Shown here in pieces: positions 16,513-24,481 of a stretch of 40,425 nucleotides of DNA. Origin of the DNA: Deltaproteobacteria bacterium. GTDB lineage: Bacteria; Desulfobacterota; Binatia; UBA12015. The notes beneath the pieces were generated by a model. The model saw only the letters and a list, made by a program, of their open reading frames with translations. It made no database searches and was not told the DNA's origin. A program made the position numbers and the translations under genes. How positions within the stretch are numbered: the stretch's first letter is position 1; each line of letters begins with the position of its first letter. The stretch covers positions 1-40,425 of the forward strand of contig VGTK01000034.1 of assembly GCA_016874715.1 (NCBI GenBank). Reading direction: 5' to 3'.

Positions 16513-16547
16513 ACGGGCCGGTGGCGTCGCGTGCGCCACCGGCCCGT
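16513..16547 (+). terminator. Intrinsic terminator after thiolase
   Basis: A perfect 14-bp stem, ACGGGCCGGTGGCG (16513-16526) with CGCCACCGGCCCGT (16534-16547), has a 7-nt loop and is followed by CTGCGTTTCGG. The tail matches the one after the DUF1302 terminator. Confidence 0.85.
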
Positions 16548-16617
16548 CTGCGTTTCGGGCTCGGGCGTTGGCGCGCCGGCGCGGCTGCCGGTAGACGTGT
16601 CCGCGCGGAGGCGACCG

Positions 16618-17028
16618 ATGGCGAAATCCTACTGGCTCGTGAAGCAGGAGCCGACCAAGTACCCGTTCGAACGGCTGATCGCGGACAAGCGGACGACCTG
16701 GGACGGCGTGCGCAACTACCAGGCGCGCAACAATCTCCAGGCGATGAAGAAGGGCGACCGCGTCCTCTACTACCACTCGAACGTGGGGCAGGAAGTGGTC
16801 GGCGTCTGCGAGGTGTCGAAGCCGGCGTTTCCCGACCCGACCACGGACGACGCGCGCTGGGTCGCGGTCGAGCTGACGGCCGTCAGGCCGCTGAAGAAGC
16901 CGGTCACGCTCGAGCTCATCAAGAACGATCCGCAGCTGCGCGACATCCCGCTCGTCAAGCAGTCCCGGCTGAGCGTCATGCCGCTCGACGCGAAGGCGTT
17001 TGCACGGATCGAGAAGCTCGGCGGGTGA
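16618..17028 (+). CDS. EVE-domain protein
   Basis: A 136-residue EVE-domain protein (thymocyte nuclear protein 1/PUA-like fold). Diagnostic features are the N-terminus AKSYWLVKQEPTKYPF, WDGVRNYQARNNLQAMKKGD near residues 28-47, RVLYYHSN near 49-56, and VGVCEVSKPAFPDPT. Family members bind modified bases such as 5-methyl- or hydroxymethyl-cytosine in DNA, or modified RNA. The cellular role in bacteria is largely undefined. Length matches the single-domain form. ATG 16618 has GCGGAGG six bases upstream. The following GNAT gene begins nine bases after the stop, so the two probably form an operon. Confidence 0.93.
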   Translation: MAKSYWLVKQEPTKYPFERLIADKRTTWDGVRNYQARNNLQAMKKGDRVLYYHSNVGQEVVGVCEVSKPAFPDPTTDDARWVAVELTAVRPLKKPVTLELIKNDPQLRDIPLVKQSRLSVMPLDAKAFARIEKLGG

Positions 17029-17036
17029 GACGGGCG

Positions 17037-17558
17037 ATGACGCCCCCCCGCTCGGCGCTGACGCTCGACGTCGCGCGCCCCGACGAGGCGCCCGTGCTCG
17101 CGAACCTGCTCGAGCTCTACAGCCACGAGCTGAGCGACGTCTTCGGCCTCGAGATCGGCGCCGACGGCCGCTTCGGCTACCCGCGCCTGCCGCTCTACTG
17201 GAGCGATCCCGGACGTTTCCCGTTCCTGATCCGGCTCGACGGACGGCTGGCGGGGTTCGCGCTCGCGACCGTCGGCTCGCCCGCCAGCGACGACCCCGAG
17301 GTGATGGACGTGGCCGAGTTCTTCGTCCTGCGCCGGCACCGGAAGACCGGCGTCGGCGGGCGCACGGCGGTCCGGCTGTGGAACGGCTTCCCTGGCCGCA
17401 CGTGGACGGTACGCGTCTCCACCCGCAACACGCCGGCGCTCTCGTTCTGGACCGGCGCGGTCGGCGCCTACGCGCGCGACGGCTTCCGCGAGGGCGCCGT
17501 CACAGGGCAGCCACACCCGTGGCGCGTGCTCACCTTCCGCAGCCGGACGTCGCCCTGA
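17037..17558 (+). CDS. GNAT-family acetyltransferase
   Basis: A 173-residue predicted acetyltransferase. The pattern LDVARPDEAPVLANLLELYSHELSD at the N-terminus and MDVAEFFVLRRHRKTGVGGRTAVRLWN in the centre contain the acetyl-CoA-binding A motif (RRHRKTGVGG). The B-like segment STRNTPALSFWTGAVG completes a GNAT fold. The C-terminus resembles predicted acetyltransferases related to COG5628. The substrate is unknown. It lies nine bases after the EVE-domain gene and is probably co-transcribed with it. It is convergent with the PEP mutase-family gene, with 19 bp between stops. Confidence 0.82.
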   Translation: MTPPRSALTLDVARPDEAPVLANLLELYSHELSDVFGLEIGADGRFGYPRLPLYWSDPGRFPFLIRLDGRLAGFALATVGSPASDDPEVMDVAEFFVLRRHRKTGVGGRTAVRLWNGFPGRTWTVRVSTRNTPALSFWTGAVGAYARDGFREGAVTGQPHPWRVLTFRSRTSP

Positions 17559-17577
17559 CGGGGTGCGGCGCGTCCGC

Positions 17578-18525
17578 TCACGCCGAGCGGCGGCGCCGTC
17601 CGTTCGGCGGCGGCGCCTCGCGCTTCACCTCGACGATCGGCACCGCGGCACGCTCGCGCTCGCGCTGCCGGTCGAGCCCCATCAGGTGGTTGAACTCCTC
17701 GAACGGGAACATGCGCGACATCAGGCTCGCCGTACCGCCCTCGTGGCGCAGCGCGGAGTACACGTCCTCGATCGCACGGGCCTGCGCGAGGATCGCCGCG
17801 ACCGGATAGACGATCAGGTCGAAGCCCCGCTGGTGCAGCTCCTTCGGGCTCAGCAGCGGCGTGCGTCCCCACTCGACCATGTTCGCGATCTTCGGCCCGG
17901 GCACGCCGAGAGCGATCGCGTCGAGCTCGGCGACGCTCTGCGGCGCCTCGACGAACACCGCGTCGACGCCGAGGTCGCGCGCCGCGCGGCCGCGCACGAT
18001 CGCCTCCTTCAGACCCTTCGGGCCGCGCGCGTCGGTGCGCGCGACGACGAACATATCGAGCGCGGGTCGGAGCTTGACCACCGCGTTCAGCTTGGTCAGC
18101 CAGTCGCGGCGCTCGACCACCTCCTTGCCCGCCATGTGGCCGCAGCGCTTCGGCCACACCTGGTCCTCGAGGAAGAGTCCCGCGGCACCCGCCTGCGCGT
18201 ACAGCTCCGCGGTGCGCACGACGTTCGGCACGTTGCCGTAGCCGGTGTCGGCGTCGACCAGCACCGGCGCCGAGATGAGACGGCACAGCCGGCGGGCGGC
18301 GTCGGCCATCTCGGCCTGCGTGAGGAGCCCGATGTCCGGCTCGCCGAGCATCGACGCGGCGACCGCGTACCCGCCCATGAACGCGAGCGGGAAGCCCGCG
18401 CGCTCGACGAGGCGCGCGGAGACGCCGTCATAGAAGCCGCCCATGACGAGCGGCTCGTCGCGGGCGAGGAGCTTCCGCACGCGGTCCGCGGCGGAGGGCC
18501 TGGCAACGGGAGGTTTGGCAGCCAT
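17578..18525 (-). CDS. Isocitrate lyase/PEP mutase family protein
   Basis: A 315-residue enzyme of the PEP mutase/isocitrate lyase TIM-barrel superfamily. Visible are the metal-binding DADTGYGN at 91-98 (Asp91, Asp93), LFLEDQ near 118-122, and KRCGH at 126-130, with the catalytic Cys of C-C lyases (methylisocitrate or oxaloacetate-type). Presence of KRCGH favours a lyase, such as 2,3-dimethylmalate, methylisocitrate or oxaloacetate hydrolase-type, over a mutase. No prpC or prpD neighbours are present, so a 2-methylcitrate role is not supported by context. The C-terminus has an unusual basic tail ending GRRRRSA. It is divergent from the SDR gene. Confidence 0.87.
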   Translation of the reverse strand: MAAKPPVARPSAADRVRKLLARDEPLVMGGFYDGVSARLVERAGFPLAFMGGYAVAASMLGEPDIGLLTQAEMADAARRLCRLISAPVLVDADTGYGNVPNVVRTAELYAQAGAAGLFLEDQVWPKRCGHMAGKEVVERRDWLTKLNAVVKLRPALDMFVVARTDARGPKGLKEAIVRGRAARDLGVDAVFVEAPQSVAELDAIALGVPGPKIANMVEWGRTPLLSPKELHQRGFDLIVYPVAAILAQARAIEDVYSALRHEGGTASLMSRMFPFEEFNHLMGLDRQRERERAAVPIVEVKREAPPPNGRRRRSA

Positions 18526-18627
18526 CGCCCTTCGTCGTAGCGCACCCGTGCCGGCCTCCGAAAGGGCACGCAGCGCTCCAATCACTGGCCTTGGCCGGGT
18601 GCGGCGGCGCATGGTACCGCGCACCCG

Positions 18628-19422
18628 ATGCAGGACCTCGCCGGCAAGTACGCGTTCATCACCGGCGCCTCGCGCGGCATCGGCCGCGCCGCGGCGCTCG
18701 CCCTCGCCGCCCGCGGCGCGTCCGTGGCGATCGGCTACCGGAAGGAGGCCGACACCGCGCAGGCGCTGGTCGCGGAGCTCGATAAGGCCGGTGGCGGCGG
18801 CCTGCCCGTCCGCCTCGACGTCGCCGACCCCGAGCAGCGCGAGGCCGCGTTCGATCGCGTCGCGGAGCGCTTCGGCGCGCTCGACGTCTTCGTCGCGAAC
18901 GCCGCCGCGACGGCCTTCAAGCCGCTCCTCGAGGTGAAGCCGCACCACGTCCAGAAGACCTTCGCGATCACCGTCGACGGCTTCCTCTTCGGCGTGCAGC
19001 GCGCAGCACGACTCATGGAGGGACGCGCCGGAGCGTCGATCGTCGCGGTGTCCGGCTACGACTGCGTCCGCACCGTGCCGCGCCACGGCGTGCTCGGCGC
19101 GGCGAAGGCCGCGATGGAGATGCTTGCGCGCCAGTACGCCTTCGAGCTCGGACCGCGCGGCATCCGCGTCAACTGCGTGAACTTCGTCTACGCCGATACG
19201 GATTCCACGCGCTTCTTCGCCGGCCAGGGCCACGACGCGCTGCAGGACGACATGCGCGCGCTGACGCCGCTGCGCGGCCTCGCCAGCGCCGACGACGTCG
19301 CGGCGGCGATCTCGTACCTCTGCTCCGACGGCGCGCGCTTCGTGAACGGGCAGACGATCATGGTGGACGGCGGCGTGCTCCTCACGTCACCGGCGCCGGC
19401 ACACCTGCCGCCGATCGACTGA
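18628..19422 (+). CDS. SDR-family oxidoreductase, FabL-like, with non-canonical active site
   Basis: A 264-residue short-chain dehydrogenase/reductase. The NAD(P)-binding TGASRGIG is at 13-20, with NAAA near 91 and the C-terminal GQTIMVDGG intact. The sequence resembles FabL-type enoyl-ACP reductases, which use Tyr-x6-Lys. Here the Lys is Lys160 (AAK), but the residue seven before it is His153 (VPRHGVLGAAK). Ser142 and Tyr144 in VSGYD precede it. The usual catalytic tyrosine is therefore absent from its standard place, and Tyr144 might substitute. It could be a diverged reductase or a catalytically altered enzyme. A small ABM-domain gene follows 25 bp downstream. It is divergent from the lyase gene. 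Confidence 0.85.
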   Translation: MQDLAGKYAFITGASRGIGRAAALALAARGASVAIGYRKEADTAQALVAELDKAGGGGLPVRLDVADPEQREAAFDRVAERFGALDVFVANAAATAFKPLLEVKPHHVQKTFAITVDGFLFGVQRAARLMEGRAGASIVAVSGYDCVRTVPRHGVLGAAKAAMEMLARQYAFELGPRGIRVNCVNFVYADTDSTRFFAGQGHDALQDDMRALTPLRGLASADDVAAAISYLCSDGARFVNGQTIMVDGGVLLTSPAPAHLPPID

Positions 19423-19447
19423 TGGGCGCGCGCGACGTGACGTCCCG

Positions 19448-19738
19448 ATGATTCTCGAGGTCGCAGTGCTCGACGTCCGCCCCGGCGAGAGCGCAGCGTT
19501 CGAGGCCGCGTTCCGCGAGGCGCAGGCGATCATCGCCTCGATGCCCGGCTACCGCTCGCACCAGCTGCAGCGCTGCGTGGAGAACGCGGATCGCTACCTG
19601 CTGCTCGTCGAGTGGGACACGCTCGAGGCGCACACCGTGGGGTTCCGCGGCTCGGCGGAGTACCAGCGCTGGAAGGCGCTGCTGCACCGGTTCTACGATC
19701 CGTTCCCGACGGTGGAGCACTACGTGCGGGTGGTGTGA
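19448..19738 (+). CDS. ABM-domain (antibiotic biosynthesis monooxygenase-like) protein
   Basis: A 96-residue dimeric alpha-beta barrel domain. Hallmarks are ILEVAVLDVRPGESAAFEAAFREA at the N-terminus, MPGYRSHQLQRCVENADRYLLLVEW in the middle, and the C-terminal strand EHYVRVV. ABM proteins include cofactor-free monooxygenases and proteins of unknown role; the sequence does not show which. It follows the SDR gene by 25 bp in the same direction, so a shared transcript is likely. It converges on the membrane-protein gene at 19812. Confidence 0.88.
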   Translation: MILEVAVLDVRPGESAAFEAAFREAQAIIASMPGYRSHQLQRCVENADRYLLLVEWDTLEAHTVGFRGSAEYQRWKALLHRFYDPFPTVEHYVRVV

Positions 19739-19811
19739 CGGACGCACGGGGGAGAATGCAGGCCTGACAGAAGCTCGATCGTTCTGCGGCCGTTGGCGCG
19801 TGGAGCGCGCG

Positions 19812-20897
19812 TCAGACCTCGCGCCTGCGAACCGACCAGACGAACCCGTCGCACCAGAAGTGCATCAGCGAGATCACGGCGGCGAGCGCGCCGGTCGAGC
19901 GGAGCACGTGGTGGTCACCCCAGCCGCGATAGCCGAGGCCGACGACCGCGAGCACGGCGGCGAAGGCGAGGAACGTCGGCAGCGCGCTCGCGCCGAGCTT
20001 CGGCATCGGCAGCACGCGCGCGATGTTCTTCTTCTCGATCCACCACACGATCGCGAAGTACTGCAACCCGTGGAAGAAGTTGGAGACGAAGAACGCCTTC
20101 CATGGCGTCATGAATCCCCACGCAAGGATCGACACGACCGCTACCGAGAGCAGCAGCGCGAGGTTCTGCGTCGAGAAGCGGTAGCCCTCGCGGATGCGGC
20201 GAGCGTACCACCAGGCGTAGAAGACCACGAACGCGACACCACCCACGATGACGATCCAGCGAACCGTGGGCTGCCAGGCGATGGCCACGCCGATCCAGTG
20301 CGCCGGCGCCTTCCAGCCGACCTCCTTGAACGACTGCAGCGTGGCGAGCGTCGGTCCCAGGCTCGCTCCGGCGAGGATCGGACCGATGTAGATCAGGTGG
20401 TTCAGCCAGACGTCGAGGAGGCGCCCGGTCTGGGCTGGGTTGCCGAGCCGGCCGTCGTAGATCCGGCACAGACCGAAGTTCTGCATGCTGGTGTGGTAGA
20501 CGTCCCAGAACACGATCAGGACCACGCCGGTCACCATCGCCCAGTCCGAGAAAACCATCGCCACGAAGACGACGATCGGCACCACCACGAACCGGGTGCG
20601 GTGCTGGACGAAGATGTCGCGGTTGGCGTGGCTCCGGAAGACCACCGCGAACAGGTGGCCGAAGGTCCACACGGACAGGAAGAGCGCCAGCGGTCGGTCG
20701 TTGACGCCGAAGAGAGAAGTCGGTTGCATGGCCCACGTGGAGCGTGACGCGAGCTCGACCAGCAACACCGCGACCAGCGGGGCGAGGATGAAGCAGACCC
20801 CATCGTAGACGCGCCCCACGATGAATCCACCGTCTCCCCGCGCGACGCTGCGCTCGCGCGGAACGCTCGCGGAGACGGCCAATGTCGACCCTGCCAT
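19812..20897 (-). CDS. Polytopic membrane protein of unknown family with conserved-looking His motifs
   Basis: A 361-residue integral membrane protein with about nine or ten hydrophobic helices. The start at 20897 (MAGSTLAVSASVPRERSVA) has GGGAGAGAAG upstream. Polar His motifs are embedded in or near the membrane: FGHLFAVVFRSHANRD, DVYHTSMQNFGLCRIYD, NHLIYIG, FFHGLQYFAIVWW, DHHVLRS, and a C-terminal MHFWCDGFVWSVRRRE. Repeated HxxxQN- and FHGLQ-type motifs suggest a membrane metal or heme site, as in desaturase-like enzymes. That is inference from motif chemistry, not from a family match. It is divergent from the ligase and glycosyltransferase pair and may belong to the same function. Confidence 0.7.
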   Translation of the reverse strand: MAGSTLAVSASVPRERSVARGDGGFIVGRVYDGVCFILAPLVAVLLVELASRSTWAMQPTSLFGVNDRPLALFLSVWTFGHLFAVVFRSHANRDIFVQHRTRFVVVPIVVFVAMVFSDWAMVTGVVLIVFWDVYHTSMQNFGLCRIYDGRLGNPAQTGRLLDVWLNHLIYIGPILAGASLGPTLATLQSFKEVGWKAPAHWIGVAIAWQPTVRWIVIVGGVAFVVFYAWWYARRIREGYRFSTQNLALLLSVAVVSILAWGFMTPWKAFFVSNFFHGLQYFAIVWWIEKKNIARVLPMPKLGASALPTFLAFAAVLAVVGLGYRGWGDHHVLRSTGALAAVISLMHFWCDGFVWSVRRREV

Positions 20898-21273
20898 CTT
20901 CTCTCCCGGATCTCTGGTGCTGCGGCCTCGGAACGCTCTACCAGGACCGTCACTGCCGGAGAAGCCGGTTCGTGGCGATCGTTCTTGGCGCCGGCCGGAC
21001 GGGCGTATGCGCCTCGAGCTGCGCCGGCCGCGGCGCGACGGCTCGCGCGCGCTACCGTTCGACCCGCTCGACTTCCTCGGGCCGCTGCGGCTCTGGCGGC
21101 ACGCCCAGCGCCCGCCCGATCTCGCGCAGACCGTCTCCGCGCCGTCGGCCCTCTGCCATCGTCTTCGGTCACGGACCGGGACGGAGACTCGTGAGGTCAC
21201 TGCGGTTGCGTCAACCGTACGGATTGAGCTCGCCGCGGCTTCGGTCATACAAGCGGGCCGGGGACGCGTCCGC
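20898..21273. other. Divergent intergenic region
   Basis: This region separates the membrane-protein gene (minus) from the ligase gene (plus). Frames are open, but codon-position composition is not convincing. A less GC-rich segment at about 21190-21260 holds the inverted repeat CGGTTG-CGT-CAACCG (21203-21217). This is the best candidate promoter or operator region for the ligase operon. Confidence 0.45.
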
Positions 21274-22839
21274 GTGGGCTGGTGGTCGAAGAGTACGGGG
21301 CTATTGCGCTTCGCGCGTGGCGTGCGCGGACTGCTGCGGCAGGGGATCGACGACGCGACCGCCGCCGAGACGATCGCGCGCGGCGCGGCCGAGCGTGAGC
21401 AGCGCTTCCTCGACCTGCTCGACGCGAAGGTCTGGCCGGTCGCGTCGAGCCCGTACCGGATCCTCCTCGTCGAGGCGGGTTGCGCACGCGGCGACGTTCA
21501 GAAGCTCGTGCGCCGCGACGGGCTCGATGGCGCCCTGCGCGCGCTCGCCGCGGCAGGAGTCGGCGTGTCCTTCGACGAGCTCAAGGGGCGCGCGCCCGCC
21601 GTGCGCGGCAGCCGCACGTTCGAATTCCGTGCCGAGGACTTCGACGACCCTCTGGTGCGGCCCGATCTCGCCCTGACGAGCAGCGGCTCGCGCGGTCCGC
21701 GCCAGCGCGTGCAGATCGACGCGGAGCACATCGCAGAGCTCGCGCCGTCGTGGGCGATGTTCCTCGCCGAGCACCAGGAGGGAGCGTCGCCGCTCGTGTT
21801 CTGGACGCCGGGCCACGCCGGAGTCGCGGCGCGCCATCTCGCCTGCGCTGTTGCCGGTCGCCGGTACGAGCACTGGTTCGTCTCCGAGGCGATGCGCGCC
21901 CCCGTGGACCGTGCGTACGCGGCCTGCGTCCATGGGCTGTCGCGGCTCGCGGGGAACTTCCCGACGCCGGAGCGCGTACCGTTCGCGTCGCCCGGGCCGG
22001 TGCTCGATACGCTGCTTGCGATGCTCGCGCGCGGGCAGAGGCCCTGCGTCAACACGGCGCCGAGCGCGGCCACATCGCTCGCGCTGCTCGCCCGCGAACG
22101 CGGCGTCGCGCTCCGCGGTGTCGTGTTCCTGCTCGGTGCGGAGCCGCTGACCGAGGCACGCCGCGCGACGATCGCCGCGTCGGCGGCGCGCACTGCCGTC
22201 CTCTACGGATCGTCGGAGGCGCCGTGGATCGGCGCGCAGTGCCGGACGCCGGCGAGCGCGGACGCCGTACACCTGCTGCGCGACGGCTACGCGGCGCTCG
22301 CGGGCGCGACGGGAGCCCTGCTCCTGACGTCGCTGCGCCGGGCGGTACCGAGGGTGCTCATCAACGCCGACATCGGCGACCGCGCGACGCTGCGCGACGA
22401 CGTGCGCTGCGGCTGCGTCTACGACGGCCTCGGCTGCACGCAGCAGCTCGCGGCCGTGCGCAGCACCGACAAGATCACCGAGCTCGGCGTGACGTTCGCG
22501 GTGTCCGACGTCCAGTTCGTGCTCGAGGACGTGCTGCCGCGCCGCCTCGGTGGCGCGGCCGGGGACTACCAGCTCGTCGAGGAGCATGAACCGTCCGGGC
22601 TGCCGCGCTACACGGTGCGCGTCCACCCGCGCCTCGAGGTGAGCGAGGCCGGTATCGCCGAGACGTTCCTTGCCGAGCTCGCGCGGGTCGAGCGCGCGTA
22701 CGGCTTCATGGCGGAGACCTGGCGAAGAGCCGGCGTCGTCCGCGTGCGCCGTGCGCCCGCGCTGATCGCGCCGTCGGGAAAGATCCCCAGCTTCCACCGC
22801 GTGCCGGAGAGCACCCGTCCACGGACGCCCGCCGGATGA
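21274..22839 (+). CDS. Acyl-adenylate-forming ligase, phenylacetate-CoA ligase-like
   Basis: An ANL-superfamily enzyme, about 521 residues from the GTG at 21274 (GGGGAC eight bases upstream). The reading frame stays open further upstream, so the start is uncertain. Motifs are the P-loop LTSSGSRG at 134-141, GAEPLTEARR near 288, YGSSEAP at 311-317, NADIGDR at 364-370, and the C-terminal lysine motif PSGKIP with Lys503. The N-terminus, with a long helical region and SSPYRILLVEAG, is like phenylacetate-CoA ligase-type and coenzyme F390 synthetase-like enzymes. These activate an acyl group as acyl-AMP, then transfer it. All core residues are present. The stop overlaps the glycosyltransferase start by four bases (ATGA), so the two are translationally coupled. 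Confidence 0.82.
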   Translation: MGWWSKSTGLLRFARGVRGLLRQGIDDATAAETIARGAAEREQRFLDLLDAKVWPVASSPYRILLVEAGCARGDVQKLVRRDGLDGALRALAAAGVGVSFDELKGRAPAVRGSRTFEFRAEDFDDPLVRPDLALTSSGSRGPRQRVQIDAEHIAELAPSWAMFLAEHQEGASPLVFWTPGHAGVAARHLACAVAGRRYEHWFVSEAMRAPVDRAYAACVHGLSRLAGNFPTPERVPFASPGPVLDTLLAMLARGQRPCVNTAPSAATSLALLARERGVALRGVVFLLGAEPLTEARRATIAASAARTAVLYGSSEAPWIGAQCRTPASADAVHLLRDGYAALAGATGALLLTSLRRAVPRVLINADIGDRATLRDDVRCGCVYDGLGCTQQLAAVRSTDKITELGVTFAVSDVQFVLEDVLPRRLGGAAGDYQLVEEHEPSGLPRYTVRVHPRLEVSEAGIAETFLAELARVERAYGFMAETWRRAGVVRVRRAPALIAPSGKIPSFHRVPESTRPRTPAG

Positions 22840-24044
22840 ACCTCGTCTACGTCGGCGACTGCGGGCCCAAGCCGAGCGGCGCGCCGATCTCCAGCGACCA
22901 GCTGATCCGCACGCTCGCGAAGCGCGGACACCGCGTCCGCACCCTCGCGCCCGAGCTCGAAGGCGGCGATCCGGACGTCGCGCCGTTCGACGCGGCTCGC
23001 CCGGAGGTCGAGGCGCATCACTACCCGGTGCCGCTCTACTTCGTGGACCCGTTCGAGCGTCCGCCGGTTCGCTGGGACGAGATGACGCGTGCCGGCGTGC
23101 GCGACGGGCTGGAGCGCCTGATCGCCGCGTCGCGGCCGGACGCGCTGCTGCTGCGCGAGCTGTGGCTGCCGTACGCGACGGAGACCGCACGCCGCTGCGG
23201 AATCCCGACGGTCGCGCTCGTACGCGGCAACCCTACCAGCGCGATCCTCGCCGGGGTCTTCCCGGACGACCTGCGCGGGCCGTTTCTCGAGCAGCTCGCG
23301 AGCGCGGACCGGATCGTCTGCGTCGCGCGGCACCCGCTCGAGGGACTCGAGGGGCTGGGCCTCGAACGGGCCAGCTGCATCGAGAACGCGATCGACGTCG
23401 AGCGCTTCGCGCCGCGGCCGCGCGACCGCGCGCTCGCGGCACGCCTGGCCGTGGCGGAGACCGACGTCGTGGCGCTGCACGCGGCGCAGATCAAGCCGAT
23501 CAAGCGGCCGCTCGACATCGTGCGCTCGGCGGCGATCGCGCTACGGCACGCTCCGGAGATGCTCTGGATCGTCATCGGCGAGGGCAAGTCGCTCGACGAG
23601 ACCAGGGCGCTCGCGACGGAGCTCGGCGTCGCGCACCGCTTCCGCTTCTTGCCGTTCGTCGACAACGACGCGATGCCGGCGTACCTGAGCTGCGCGGACC
23701 TCGTGCTGATGCCGTCGGAGCGCGAGGGAATGTCGCGCGTGTACCTGGAGGCGTTGGCATGCGCGAAGACGCTGGTCGCGAGCGACATCGCGGGCGCGCG
23801 CGAGGTGGTCGTGCACGAGGAGACCGGCCTCCTGCACCGCGGGGGCGACGTCGAGCACATCGCGGAGCTTACGGTCCGTGCGGCGCGCGACCCGGGGCTG
23901 CGCGAGGCGCTCGGACGGCGTGGCCGCGCGCGCGTCGTTGCGCGGCACGACATCCGGCAGGCAGTGGACCGCTACGAGGCGGTGCTCGCGACGCTCGTTC
24001 TCCCCGAGGGCACCGGCACCGCCGGCCATCCGAGATCCGACTAG
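22836..24044 (+). CDS. Glycosyltransferase family 4 (GT-B)
   Basis: A 402-residue GT-B glycosyltransferase. The N-terminal half has the acceptor-domain pattern MNLVYVGDCGPKPSGAPISS, with a Gly-rich loop, and RTLAKRGHRVRTLAPE. The C-terminal half has the family's nucleotide-sugar site: IENAIDVERFAP, LWIVIGEGKSLDET, FLPFVDNDAMPAYLSCADLVLMPSEREGMSRVYLEAL (Glu295 and Glu303, the EX7E motif), then EETGLLHRGGDVE. It probably transfers a sugar to a lipid or other acceptor at the inner membrane, with no signal peptide. The ATG overlaps the ligase stop. Together they may build or modify an acyl-glycosyl product, possibly helped by the divergent membrane protein (inference). Confidence 0.92.
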   Translation: MNLVYVGDCGPKPSGAPISSDQLIRTLAKRGHRVRTLAPELEGGDPDVAPFDAARPEVEAHHYPVPLYFVDPFERPPVRWDEMTRAGVRDGLERLIAASRPDALLLRELWLPYATETARRCGIPTVALVRGNPTSAILAGVFPDDLRGPFLEQLASADRIVCVARHPLEGLEGLGLERASCIENAIDVERFAPRPRDRALAARLAVAETDVVALHAAQIKPIKRPLDIVRSAAIALRHAPEMLWIVIGEGKSLDETRALATELGVAHRFRFLPFVDNDAMPAYLSCADLVLMPSEREGMSRVYLEALACAKTLVASDIAGAREVVVHEETGLLHRGGDVEHIAELTVRAARDPGLREALGRRGRARVVARHDIRQAVDRYEAVLATLVLPEGTGTAGHPRSD

Positions 24045-24076
24045 CGAGCTCTCCCGAGGCGCGGACGGAGGGCGAA

Positions 24077-24283
24077 GTGCGTGCGCTCGCCGCGCATCGG
24101 CCCGGCGGGCTCGACGGCTTCGAGATCAGAGTCACGCCGCCGCCCGGTCTCGACCTCGACACCGCACGCCGCTACGCGGATCTCGGCGTGCACCGCCTGA
24201 TCCCGTTCCGACTCGGCGGCGACGCGCAGGACGAGATCGACTTCGCCAAGCAGACCGCGGCCACGCTGATCGGCCGCGTCTGA
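24077..24283 (+). pseudogene. C-terminal remnant of an LLM-class oxidoreductase
   Basis: A 68-residue open frame from a possible GTG to TGA 24283. The core GFEIRVTPPPGLDLDTARRYADLGVHRLIPF and the closing DEIDFAKQTAATLIGRV match the C-terminal end of LLM (F420-dependent) oxidoreductases. No N-terminal domain precedes it; the upstream sequence is the glycosyltransferase gene. It therefore looks like the stub of a gene deleted up to the glycosyltransferase end. It is too short to be a functional enzyme, and it has no clear ribosome-binding site. Confidence 0.6.
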
Positions 24284-24470
24284 CCGACTCGAGACGCGCC
24301 TGCACACCGCGTGCGAGCCCCTCGAGCTCGTCGATGACCGCTTCCTCCGTCCTCGAGGTGGCGCACCGTCGAGACGTCTACCGCTGAGAGTCGGACGGAT
24401 CATCACCCCGCCGCGGCACGACCCGCCGGTGCTCGCGAAGGAGCTGGATGGAGCGCCGTTCAAGCCGTGA
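24284..24470 (+). other. Possible second C-terminal gene remnant
   Basis: A frame different from the LLM stub stays open to TGA 24468-24470 and reads LRVGRIITPPRHDPPVLAKE followed by LDGAPFKP. It looks like a protein C-terminus, but I cannot name a family. With the LLM stub beside it, the stretch 24045-24481 (437 bp) looks like decayed sequence rather than a functional gene. Confidence 0.25.
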
Positions 24471-24481
24471 CGGCCCGCGCG

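Noticed and set aside
20821..21273. Longer N-terminus of the ligase from ATG 20821
   Set aside because: It would overlap the divergent membrane-protein start and its residues do not look coding; the enzyme-like sequence starts near 21274.
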